A stretch of 22,446 bases of DNA from Thermoplasmata archaeon (GTDB lineage: Archaea > Thermoplasmatota > Thermoplasmata > Thermoplasmatales > Thermoplasmataceae). Location: positions 1 through 22,446 of the forward strand of contig JAKBGP010000009.1 of assembly GCA_021833045.1 (NCBI GenBank), given 5' to 3'. Position numbers and translations under genes: made by a program. Shown here one piece after another: positions 7,931 to 15,636 of this stretch. Below the pieces are notes generated by a model. The model was not told where the DNA came from, did not search any database, and worked only from the letters and a program-made list of their open reading frames with translations. Each line of letters begins with the position of its first letter. Position 1 is the first letter of the stretch.

Positions 7931-8702
7931 GTAAATGGTTTTGTAAAAAATGATTAAAAAACAATACATACTCCAGTTAATAAACTTGAAGAAAAAATTG
8001 TGGGAAAGATATTTTGCTAGAACAATTTACATCGCGTAATTTGCAATAACCAGTTATAGGAGCTCATATTAAATATAAAGTAAAATAAATATTGATTTAG
8101 GTAGTTTTTTCAAGCAACATAAGGAAGAGTATTCGTTGCTTCACTCAATGCATCAATCAAGCTCATGTTCTCTGTGAACTGTTATGCAAAATGTCATATT
8201 GAATTGACATGACATTGTTATAGAAGCAGTGTTTTGAAGGAAAAATGCAGTAAAAAATCATGTGGTGGCTTCTCAATCAAAGTATCATATCCGCAAGAAA
8301 CAGATTCGCCAAGTTAATATCAGCTCGACACTTCATATAGGAACTTAAAAAACCTCTTAAAGTGCTACCTTAAGATTTCTTGTTACTTAATATGATTTTA
8401 ATAACTCTATCTGTTTAATCAGGGTTGTTGCCGTTAGAACTATTGTCATGATTATTACACCATGCCTTACCTATTTATTATGACAACCTAAGATAATTAA
8501 CAACTTTTGTTAAAATAAGAATACTTCTAGGAGGATTACTGTACTGAACAAAGATGGCATTTAAAGAAAAAACTAGTAAGACTGCGAAAAGCTCAATAAT
8601 AACTAATAACCTACCTTCTTCATTCTGCATAAGTAAACCATAGACTCAACACAATAATGTTTTGCATCAATTTTTTCCTGATTTCTAAACGTTCCTGATC
8701 GC
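7931..8702. other. Gap of about 770 bases without a recognised gene
   Basis: This AT-rich stretch lies between two genes whose 3' ends face each other. The only notable item is AGGAGG at 8529-8534, followed at 8554 by a 29-codon frame beginning MAFKEKTSKTAKSSI. The spacing of 19 bases is too long for normal initiation and no homology comes to mind. TTGTCAT (8443-8449) and ATGACAA (8480-8486) form a loose inverted pair like the half-sites of the main array. The gap is long for a convergent pair and may be a decayed gene. Confidence 0.4.
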
Positions 8703-9356
8703 TCATCCAATAACTATTTTTAAAATTTTGGAAAATGTTTCAAACAGTAGGTTGATTTTATCGACATCCTTAAGGTTTGCTTCAGATGGAGTAATGGCCT
8801 TATTACCTCTAAAGTCAACATAAAAACCTGACTCCTTGATTTGAACCATCTCTTTTGCGTTAATATCAGGGAATTTGCCATGTAAATCTTTTGAGATTTC
8901 CACATTCTCCTTTCCAAGTGCTGAGCCAACAATCTCCAAAGTGTTTGGATTTTTTGTAAATATTTCTCTCATTAGATCATAATAACTTTTAATAACGTCC
9001 AGAGTTCTTTGCAACAATTCCAACTTATTTTGATGATTGGTCAGGTTTACGTTGGTTGATGTCAATTTATATATTGCCTCATGAAAACCCTTATTTTCAC
9101 CTGAATGCAATAAATCTATAGTTCTATCATCTATAGCTCTCTCCGCAAACTCTGAAGTTTTATTCGGTTCTGACCTAATGTATAATATGAGTCCTTTTGC
9201 CAATTCCTCAATAGCTATTTCCATCAGCGCCAGTTTAGTTGGATTTGAAACCAGCTTTGAATCATCATATAACCTCTCTGCATTTTCCAAGCACTTTTTA
9301 GCGTTTTCAAAGGTGGCCATTTTATTAATATCCTGATTTTTATTTTCCTTTTCCAA
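8703..9356 (-). CDS. AbiV-family abortive infection protein (HEPN type)
   Basis: A 217-residue protein with the AbiV signature. Residues 17-60 read NAKKCLENAERLYDDSK, then a helix containing ALMEIAIEELAKG (E50, E51, K54). A second helix carries LTNHQNKLELL (His108), and the distal GFYVDFRGN...ITP segment (177-190) is also typical. In the lactococcal founder, AbiV protects against phage by stopping host translation after infection; here that role is inferred. The family is assigned to HEPN-like folds, but an R-x4-H motif is not obvious, so it may not be a nuclease. The start is a TTG at 9354-9356, chosen because a perfect nine-base ribosome site lies 7 bases before it; the first internal ATG (M13) has no comparable site. 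It is transcribed away from a small membrane protein gene. Confidence 0.8.
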   Translation of the reverse strand: MEKENKNQDINKMATFENAKKCLENAERLYDDSKLVSNPTKLALMEIAIEELAKGLILYIRSEPNKTSEFAERAIDDRTIDLLHSGENKGFHEAIYKLTSTNVNLTNHQNKLELLQRTLDVIKSYYDLMREIFTKNPNTLEIVGSALGKENVEISKDLHGKFPDINAKEMVQIKESGFYVDFRGNKAITPSEANLKDVDKINLLFETFSKILKIVIG

Positions 9357-9363
9357 ACTAATT

Positions 9364-9372
9364 TCACCTCCT
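9364..9372 (-). promoter_or_regulatory. Perfect ribosome binding site for the AbiV-like gene
   Basis: On the minus strand this reads AGGAGGTGA, seven bases before the TTG start at 9356. It is the strongest ribosome site seen in the window. It contrasts with the apparently leaderless genes nearby and confirms the TTG start. Confidence 0.8.
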
Positions 9373-9641
9373 ATCCACGATAGAATTCGTCCATGTCTCT
9401 ATAAGTTTCATTGATTATAATGACTCTGAATAAATATGAGGTGAATAAAAAATTCAATCAAAACTTTTTATATTAAAATCTAACCATCTGATTCTTAGTT
9501 TTTCCATTCTTCCAGGGTGTGTTAATTTTTTTCTTGCATATTGCATTTAAAATTATAATCAAAAATATCATTTACATAAACATTATCAAAGACTACTATA
9601 CTCAAATAACATTTATTTATTCATAGGCTTATTGTTTTAAA

Positions 9642-10322
9642 ATGACTATAATTTCCTTTAATGAGTGGTTGAGCGTATTGGGATCAATGGGCACATTTCT
9701 TCTTGCATTAGCGGCATATTGGAATTTATTTAAACCGTTTAAACCAAGTTTAAATATACTCTATGGAACAACTGGGGAATATCTTTCAACATTAGTAAAT
9801 TGTAATTACGCTAATTTTTCTAACTTTAATAATAAAACATGTCTTCTATATCGGCTCAAGATTGAAAACAAAAACAAATTTCGTTCAATAACGGCTAAAA
9901 ATGTTTATATCAGGTTTAATGAGATTAGAAAGATGGTAAGTGACGATGAATCTATTAAGTTACAGCCATTTAATCCTTTCAAAATGAGATGGACATCAGG
10001 AACAGATTCTAAGGACGCTTTTATAAGTGATTTGGGGAGAGGAGAATATCTATATATTAATTTTTTTAGTATAATTATTATACGCAATAAAATTAACAAT
10101 TCCGTGAAAAATATAATGGAAATTATACCAGGACATCCAGCGATTACTGATCTATCATTACCTCAAGGTTTCCCAAGGACAGAATTATTTGGCGATGGTA
10201 AGTTCAAATTTAAAATATCAGTATTCGGAGATAATATTAAAAGTAAGCAATATGAATTCAAAGTTGAATGCAGTCTTGATTCTACAGGGTTAACTACTAA
10301 TGTAGTGGTTGAAAAACTTTAA
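9642..10322 (+). CDS. Small membrane-anchored protein of unknown function
   Basis: A 226-residue protein I cannot assign. Residues 9-28 (WLSVLGSMGTFLLALAAYWN) form one hydrophobic helix near the N-terminus. The rest looks beta-rich, with YRLKIENKNKFRSITAKNVY resembling a strand pair of an Ig-like or jelly-roll fold, and another hydrophobic strand near 146-153 that is too short to be a clear membrane span. TTTATTTAT at about 9611-9619 lies 23-31 bases before the ATG and no ribosome site is visible, so the mRNA is probably leaderless. It faces away from the AbiV-like gene across 285 bases. Small anchored partners of this kind are common beside defence genes, but a functional link is inference. 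Confidence 0.7.
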   Translation: MTIISFNEWLSVLGSMGTFLLALAAYWNLFKPFKPSLNILYGTTGEYLSTLVNCNYANFSNFNNKTCLLYRLKIENKNKFRSITAKNVYIRFNEIRKMVSDDESIKLQPFNPFKMRWTSGTDSKDAFISDLGRGEYLYINFFSIIIIRNKINNSVKNIMEIIPGHPAITDLSLPQGFPRTELFGDGKFKFKISVFGDNIKSKQYEFKVECSLDSTGLTTNVVVEKL

Positions 10323-11173
10323 TAGGCGCGTCATTTGAGTGCTGCTAATAATTACTCCAAGAAAAGAGAAATAAATTTCATTCAACTATGACTTTGTTAT
10401 CAAATTTTCTAGGTTAATAATATTACATTATAAGACTGTAATAAGAGAATAGAGTGTGATATAGCAATAAATTTTCGTTAAAATTGATATTGTCTTCCAG
10501 AGTCAACTTCCGAATTTTATTTGGCATACAGGGGAACAAGACAATCATTATCTTCTATAAAACTTCATTGTGATCATGGTCTATTTAAGTTAAGACTGAA
10601 TATTATACTTCCTTCATCTTTATACCACAGACATTACACAAAAAGAGCATTTTATCATGCATCAGCTTGTATCAAAGACTGAAGATTTCTTCCAATTCTT
10701 TCATTTTGAAACAAGATTCACTAAACGATAGGTCATTCTAGATATCAGTTGGCCATTTTATGAAAAATGGGATACTCAAATAATAAGAGTAAAATTAAAT
10801 ATGCATTTGGGAAAATAGAAAAGGTATTATTTGGTAGAGGAATGAGTAATCCAAATTACTAAAAATATGTGTTGTTTTTCTACATTTATTAAGATAAATG
10901 CTTTTCAATTTTCGGTATAGTAGAAGGGCACCAAAAGGGATATTAAAATACGTTTTAAAAAATTACTCTGAATTGCCTAAAATAAAAACAAAAAGCTCTT
11001 GCTACCTGGGACCTAAAACTTTTCCATATAATATTTCTCTCTTAATTGAATTTAATTTATAACGAAATATTGGTAGGTTTTTAAACAGTTAAAACATTAA
11101 AAAAGTTGATTTTGGTTAAAATTTAATTGTACTAGGAAAATTAATAAGTTGTCAGGACTTAACTCTAATACAT
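10323..11173. other. Gap of about 850 bases without a recognised gene
   Basis: AT-rich sequence with no open frame above about 35 codons. Two short items were noted. A minus-strand tail near 10605-10650 reads MLFLCNVCGIKMKEV before a stop, looking like the end of a zinc ribbon. A plus-strand 31-codon frame at 10767-10862 reads MGYSNNKSKIKYAFGKIEKV and continues. Either could be chance. The right end carries the promoter of the DUF3883 gene (11137-11151). The length suggests a lost gene. Confidence 0.4.
11137..11151 (+). promoter_or_regulatory. Probable TATA-type promoter of the DUF3883 gene
   Basis: AAAATTAATAAGTTG ends 22 bases before the ATG at 11174. The identical 15 bases occur at 21603-21617, ending 24 bases before another start. 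The ATTAATAA core fits an archaeal TATA box driving a short or absent leader. Confidence 0.55.
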
Positions 11174-12082
11174 ATGTCGCAATTGAAATATCCAGAGGAA
11201 ATAGTGGTATTTCCAAATAGCATAAGATATGAATTTAAGTCAGAGGAGAAAATAAGGAAATTCCTTAAAGATGAGCTTCCAAATAGAAATAGCCCTGGGC
11301 AGTACAACTTCCATAGTTATTCAAGATTGAAGAAAATTAAAGTAGGCAGTTTGGTTTTGTTCAGATTTTCTGACAAAATCGTAGGGGTAGCAATCGTGAG
11401 TAAAGAAGCAGTGAAAGAAAATATGGGCTCAGACCTTCAAGGATATATCACACTCAAAGAAATTCAAGTCTTGCATCATTCATTACTGATAGAAGAACTG
11501 GAAAAAATGACTGAAATTTCATTCCATCAAAAGGGCAGGAGTTACAGTATTGGTTTACAGAGTTACCAGAGAATTCCAGAATCTAAAATAAAAATTGTAG
11601 TGGACAGACTTAACAAAATTCTATCAGATAATGCAAATATTCCAGATGAACAGGAAAATAACAAAAGGAGAGGAGGTATCCCGCATGCAGATCCTGAACT
11701 TGGAAGGATGGGCGAGGAATTCATCCTTTCGCATGAAAGCAAAAAATTAGAAGGCACTGGGAAAACTCCAGAAAAAGTCAGAGATGGGGAGGGTTACGAT
11801 ATTCGCTCGTGGGATGAAAAAGGTAAAGAAATCCATATAGAGGTAAAAACTACTAATGGAAATTTAGAGGACCGTATTATTTTTACAGTAAATGAATACA
11901 ACAAATCGATATCTGACTCATCTTATTGGATTTACAGAGTTTATGATTTCAATAACAGCAACAAAACGGGAAAAATTAAAAAGATAAAGGGCAGTTTTGA
12001 AGACTCCTTTGAGTTTGAACCTTTATCATTTAGTGGGACTTTTGATGAGGAGAAAAGCGGTCACTCAAGAATGGATGAATGA
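11174..12082 (+). CDS. DUF3883 (PD-(D/E)xK-like) nuclease with PUA/EVE-like N-terminal domain
   Basis: A 302-residue two-domain protein. The C-terminal half (about 175-260) matches DUF3883: GRMGEEFIL (E181, E182), GEGYDIRSW with catalytic-type D209, and IHIEVKTTNG with E223-x-K225, the acidic/lysine set of PD-(D/E)xK nucleases. The N-terminal half (about 42-145) has KVGSLVLFRFSDKIVGVAIV, resembling PUA-like, EVE or ASCH barrels, which often read modified bases. A modified-base reader joined to a nuclease would make a type IV-like modification-dependent restriction enzyme, but this is inference and the N-terminal assignment is weak. The linker (155-172) is hydrophilic. It stands alone, 0.8 kb before the type I operon and in the same direction, with its own promoter. 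Confidence 0.78.
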   Translation: MSQLKYPEEIVVFPNSIRYEFKSEEKIRKFLKDELPNRNSPGQYNFHSYSRLKKIKVGSLVLFRFSDKIVGVAIVSKEAVKENMGSDLQGYITLKEIQVLHHSLLIEELEKMTEISFHQKGRSYSIGLQSYQRIPESKIKIVVDRLNKILSDNANIPDEQENNKRRGGIPHADPELGRMGEEFILSHESKKLEGTGKTPEKVRDGEGYDIRSWDEKGKEIHIEVKTTNGNLEDRIIFTVNEYNKSISDSSYWIYRVYDFNNSNKTGKIKKIKGSFEDSFEFEPLSFSGTFDEEKSGHSRMDE

Positions 12083-12319
12083 GTGAAATAATCACTGATG
12101 TTCAGTTAAGAATTTTTTGGAAAATTCTATATGTTGGATGTTCAAAGAAAATAATTGAATATCCACGTTTAACATGAAAAACAAATCTCATTTATCTTGG
12201 GGTTGTGGTAATATAGATTAGTGAGGTAGTATTTCTTTATTACATCTTAAGGAATTCTGAAAATCCGAGAAAATGGTAAATTTTTTTAAAAATAAGTGTA
12301 TCTAAGGGCATGGACATAC

Positions 12320-12436
12320 ATGGATGAATTAATTCTACTTGCATTATCATATCAAGGAATCAATTTCCACATTAGTGATCTCTCCAAATGTATTTTTGTT
12401 TTAATAAAAGATGTTAATTATCTTAGGCTGTCATAG
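12320..12436 (+). pseudogene. Short open frame resembling the N-terminus of a regulator
   Basis: Thirty-eight codons beginning MDELILLALSYQGINFHISD and ending KDVNYLRLS. The first helix and following residues look like the start of small archaeal winged-helix or SocA-like proteins, but the match is loose. A T/A-rich TATA-like element (about 12280-12294) lies roughly 30 bases upstream, as for a leaderless gene. Together with the piece at 12695-12790 the total span is 471 bases, right for one small regulator of about 155 residues that has decayed in the middle. The link between the two is inference. It could equally be a tiny independent gene or chance. Confidence 0.3.
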
Positions 12437-12694
12437 TTGATTAATAAAACGTGTATGATATCATTATAACAATGGTCTTGGTTGTGACAACCCTGATTAA
12501 ATGAGAAAGAATGTTATTTTAAACTCACTTTAGATTGAAACATTAGGTGTCATTTTTAAAGTTTTCATATTTGGAATAAGAATTTAGTTCAAAACTTGCA
12601 TTCGCCTTTAAATTCATGTGTATTTAATGATAGGACTGTAGCCGCCGCCACATTACATTTATAACATTTTTCCGGTTAAATCAAGGATACATAA

Positions 12695-12790
12695 TTCGAG
12701 ATATCACTCAGGAATTTAGTTTCACTCACGGAAAAAGGAGAGAAAGTTGCAGCAAAGATAAGAGAGATAATTTCCATTGTAAACGACTAA
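12695..12790 (+). pseudogene. C-terminal fragment of a winged-helix regulator
   Basis: After an in-frame TAA, 31 residues are open to a stop at 12788-12790. They include SLTEKGEKVAAKIREIISIV, which closely resembles the wing and last helix (LTEKGxxVAxxI) at the end of many archaeal winged-helix regulators. No ATG or usable start precedes it in frame, so the gene is broken. It lies 82 bases before hsdM, where a regulator of the restriction operon would be expected. Confidence 0.45.
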
Positions 12791-12872
12791 GACTAATTTA
12801 TTTTGTCAGAGTTTTAACGGTCATAAATTTAAGTAATGCTAAAGCCTTAATCCGATCAAATCATGCCAACTC

Positions 12873-14384
12873 ATGCAAAAGGATGAGAGTACCAGATCTC
12901 TCGAATCATGGTTGTGGGAGGCAGCTTGTTCAATACGTGGAGAAATAGAGGCACCAAAATACAAAGATTTTATCATACCTTTGATCTTTTTGAAAAGGCT
13001 GAATGATGTTTTTGAGGATGAACTTCTCAATGTATCTCCAAACAGAGAGAAAGCGTTAATAAAGGTAGAGACTGATCACAGGCTGGTAAGATTCTATATC
13101 CCCGAGAAAGCCAGATGGAATAACATAATTTCACAAACTGAATCTCTTGGAGAGTACCTAACATCAGCAATGAGGAACCTAGCACGAGAAAACCCAAAAC
13201 TGCAGGGTGTTGTTGATCAGAACGATTACAACGAAGCAACTGGTGGATCAAGAACAATCTCTGAGGCTAGTCTAAAGAAACTTCTTGAGATAATTAGCAG
13301 TAAAAGACTTGGGCTAAAAGATATGGATTCTGATGTCCTGGGTGACGCATATGAATACCTGATAGGAAAGTTTTCCGAAGGTGCTGGGAAGAGTGCAGGA
13401 GAGTTTTATACACCAAAGGAAGTAGCAGCCCTTATGGGTAGAATCCTCAATCCTGGTCCCGGAGAAACTATATATGACCCTGCATGTGGATCAGGGGGTC
13501 TTCTAATAAGAACCTACAATGCATTCATCAACAAGCATAAATCGGAAAGTATATCTAACCCCCCAAAACTTTTTGGTCAGGAAATTAACCGTCTCACATT
13601 CGCAATGGCAAAAATGAATACTATAATACACGATATAGAAGCGGAAATTAGAATAGGTGATACAATGGAAAGGCCTGCTTATACAAATTCCGATGGGTCC
13701 ATGATCCAGTTCGATAAGGTTACTGCAAACCCTATGTGGAGCCAAGATATTAAAACGGATCAGTTAGAGAGCGATCACTACAATCGGTTCCCGTATGGAA
13801 TACCCAAAAAAAGAAAAGGGGGAGACTGGGTATGGATTCAGCACATGCTTGCATCATCAAAAAAAAGAGTGGTTGTTGTTCTTGATCAGGGGTCGTTGTT
13901 TAGGGGAACGGCTGAAAGAAAAATTCGAAGAGCTGTGATCGAAGCAGATTTAGTGGAATGTGTTATATCCATTCCAGGGAAATTGTTTTATAACACACCC
14001 TCTTCTGGTGCTATACTGGTATTCAACAAGTCCAAGAGTGTAGAGCAAAGGGGAAAGATAATTTTCATAAATGCATCAAACGAATTTGGGAAGCATAAAG
14101 AAATCAGAAAACTAAATCAGCTCTATCCTGAACACATTGAAAAAATTGCTGACGTTTTTGAAACTTTTCAGGAAAAAGAAGGGTTTTCCATAATAAAATC
14201 CAATGAAGATGTATTGAAGAATAATGGCAATCTTAACGTAAACCTCTATGTTTCTCAGTTGGTAAAAGAAGAGGAAATCGATATAAAATCCGTGCTATCT
14301 GAGTTAAATAATGTTGACGCAAAACTTGAAGAGGTAGATCAGAAATTGAATTCTTATATGAAGGAGCTTGGTTACATTGGTTAA
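12873..14384 (+). CDS. hsdM: Type I restriction enzyme methylase subunit HsdM
   Basis: N6-adenine DNA methyltransferase of 503 residues, the modification subunit that with HsdS marks host sites using S-adenosylmethionine. The N-terminal helical domain starts ESWLWEAACSIRGEIEAPKY, standard for the family. GEFYTP is at 176-181, and the cofactor motif I DPACGSGG begins at D202. The catalytic motif IV is NPMW at 286-289, in place of the more common NPP(F/Y); this NPMW form is known in type I methylases, so the enzyme should be active. Its length is normal. The start is the ATG at 12873; an ATG at 12863 is out of frame. It heads the operon, and the hsdS start lies 17 bases before its end. Confidence 0.95.
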   Translation: MQKDESTRSLESWLWEAACSIRGEIEAPKYKDFIIPLIFLKRLNDVFEDELLNVSPNREKALIKVETDHRLVRFYIPEKARWNNIISQTESLGEYLTSAMRNLARENPKLQGVVDQNDYNEATGGSRTISEASLKKLLEIISSKRLGLKDMDSDVLGDAYEYLIGKFSEGAGKSAGEFYTPKEVAALMGRILNPGPGETIYDPACGSGGLLIRTYNAFINKHKSESISNPPKLFGQEINRLTFAMAKMNTIIHDIEAEIRIGDTMERPAYTNSDGSMIQFDKVTANPMWSQDIKTDQLESDHYNRFPYGIPKKRKGGDWVWIQHMLASSKKRVVVVLDQGSLFRGTAERKIRRAVIEADLVECVISIPGKLFYNTPSSGAILVFNKSKSVEQRGKIIFINASNEFGKHKEIRKLNQLYPEHIEKIADVFETFQEKEGFSIIKSNEDVLKNNGNLNVNLYVSQLVKEEEIDIKSVLSELNNVDAKLEEVDQKLNSYMKELGYIG

Positions 14385-15636
14385 CGATTATGAAATTGGA
14401 ACATTCCCTTCTAGCTGGCTCATCGTTGATTTAGGACAAGTGGCAGAGATAAAGGGTGGAAAAAGAACTCCAATAGGAGAAAGTGTTTTAGATGAAGAAA
14501 CCCCTTATCACTACATAAGGGTCACTGATTTTACAGATGGGTCAGTTAATGAAAGAAGTGTTAAGTTTTTGAAGAAAGAAACCTACAATAAACTTTCACA
14601 TTATACTATTACAACTGAAGACGTATACATTTCTATTGCCGGAACTATAGGTCTTTCGGGAACTATCCCACCGTCGCTAAATAATAGCATACTTACAGAA
14701 AATGCTGCAAAGATTACCAATTTGAATAACGTTGATAAGCACTTCTTAGCTTATTTTCTTAACTCTGATTTAGGGAGAAAACAGATTATGATGCAAACTG
14801 GAACTACAAGTCAACCAAAGCTAGCTTTAGAGCGAATAAAGGCATTACGCATTCCATTGCCGCCTATACCAGAGCAGCAAAAAATCGCTGAAATTTTATT
14901 CACTACAGACGAAACAATTAGAAATGTAAATGATCAAATAGTTCAATATGAATACCTCAAAAAAGGATTGATAAAAACTCTTCTTGCAAAAGGCATCAGA
15001 CACATGAAGTTCAAGATGACGGACATAGGAGAAATACCAGCTGATTGGGGTATATGCAAATTTTCAGAAATTGCAGTAACTGTGAAAGGCTCTGTACCAA
15101 AAGACTTATCAAATAATGGGGTTGGAATAAATATATATCCGTATCTATCTGCGGATTATCTTAGGGATGATAGAAAGAAAACTCAATATTTCAACATAGA
15201 TAGCAGAAAGACTAATAAAATTGTTAATATGAACGAGATTATACTTATTTGGGACGGTTCTAATGCAGGAGAGTTTTTTATTGGAAAAGAGGGAATACTG
15301 TCTTCTACAATGGTCAAGTTAGTATTCAAAGATTCTAGTGTTATACCAAAATTTATTTATTTTTACATGAAACTAAAGGAAAATATATTGAAAACTACTG
15401 TTAAGGGGTCTACCATTCCACATATTAGTGAAGAATCACTATTGAATTTAGATATTTTATTACCTCCAGTGACAGAGCAACAAAAAATCGCTGAAATCCT
15501 AACAACAGTCGACTACAAATTGGAACTCCTAAGTAACAAGAAGACTCATTTAGAAAAACTTAAGAGAGGACTGATGAGTGATCTTCTTACGGGAAAAGTA
15601 AGAGTTAAGATAAATACATTAGAGAGGGAGAACTAA
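14368..15636 (+). CDS. hsdS: Type I restriction enzyme specificity subunit HsdS
   Basis: DNA-recognition subunit of 422 residues with the usual two-fold layout. The first target recognition domain is about 5-165, the first central helix about 166-212 (PLPPIPEQQKIAEIL), the second recognition domain about 215-362 (opening IGEIPADWG), and the second helix about 363-415 (LLPPVTEQQKIAEIL). Each recognition domain reads one half of a bipartite site, and the helices set the spacing. The start is a TTG. The one at 14368 gives MVTLVNDYEIG; the TTG at 14377 is an alternative that lies 10 bases after AAGGAG. No Met occurs near the start. Both recognition domains look intact. The stop codon shares one base with the hsdR start. 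Confidence 0.93.
   Translation: MVTLVNDYEIGTFPSSWLIVDLGQVAEIKGGKRTPIGESVLDEETPYHYIRVTDFTDGSVNERSVKFLKKETYNKLSHYTITTEDVYISIAGTIGLSGTIPPSLNNSILTENAAKITNLNNVDKHFLAYFLNSDLGRKQIMMQTGTTSQPKLALERIKALRIPLPPIPEQQKIAEILFTTDETIRNVNDQIVQYEYLKKGLIKTLLAKGIRHMKFKMTDIGEIPADWGICKFSEIAVTVKGSVPKDLSNNGVGINIYPYLSADYLRDDRKKTQYFNIDSRKTNKIVNMNEIILIWDGSNAGEFFIGKEGILSSTMVKLVFKDSSVIPKFIYFYMKLKENILKTTVKGSTIPHISEESLLNLDILLPPVTEQQKIAEILTTVDYKLELLSNKKTHLEKLKRGLMSDLLTGKVRVKINTLEREN
14871..14894 (+). repeat. 24-base repeat in hsdS, copy 1
   Basis: This encodes EQQKIAEI in the first central helix. It matches 15474-15497 at 23 of 24 positions, 603 bases apart and in the same frame. Such repeats can let recognition domains be exchanged or deleted. 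Confidence 0.8.
15474..15497 (+). repeat. 24-base repeat in hsdS, copy 2
   Basis: Partner of 14871-14894, in the second helix, differing by one G-to-A change. Recombination between the copies would remove exactly 201 codons and leave a half-size HsdS with one recognition domain. Confidence 0.8.

Larger units (their letters stand above)
12083..12872. other. Gap before hsdM with probable gene remnants and the operon promoter
   Basis: The 790 bases hold two short coding-like pieces (12320-12436 and 12695-12790) described separately, and GGTTGTGACAACC (12480-12492), a palindrome that contains the TGACAACC of the main array. TCATAAATTTAAG at 12821-12833 is a TATA-like candidate about 40-50 bases before the hsdM start. 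The rest is AT-rich without visible genes. Confidence 0.45.

Noticed and set aside
8443..8491. Extra members of the half-site array (TTGTCAT...ATGACAA, TGACAACCTAA)
   Set aside because: Isolated TGTCA/TGACA copies are expected about every 500 bases in this sequence, so this pair alone is not significant.
10767..10862. 31-codon frame MGYSNNKSKIKYAFGKIEKV...
   Set aside because: There is no ribosome site, no clear promoter and no motif; a frame this short is expected by chance.
13569..13738. NPMW instead of NPP(F/Y) as a sign of dead HsdM
   Set aside because: NPMW is a known form of motif IV in type I methylases and the surrounding sequence is well kept.
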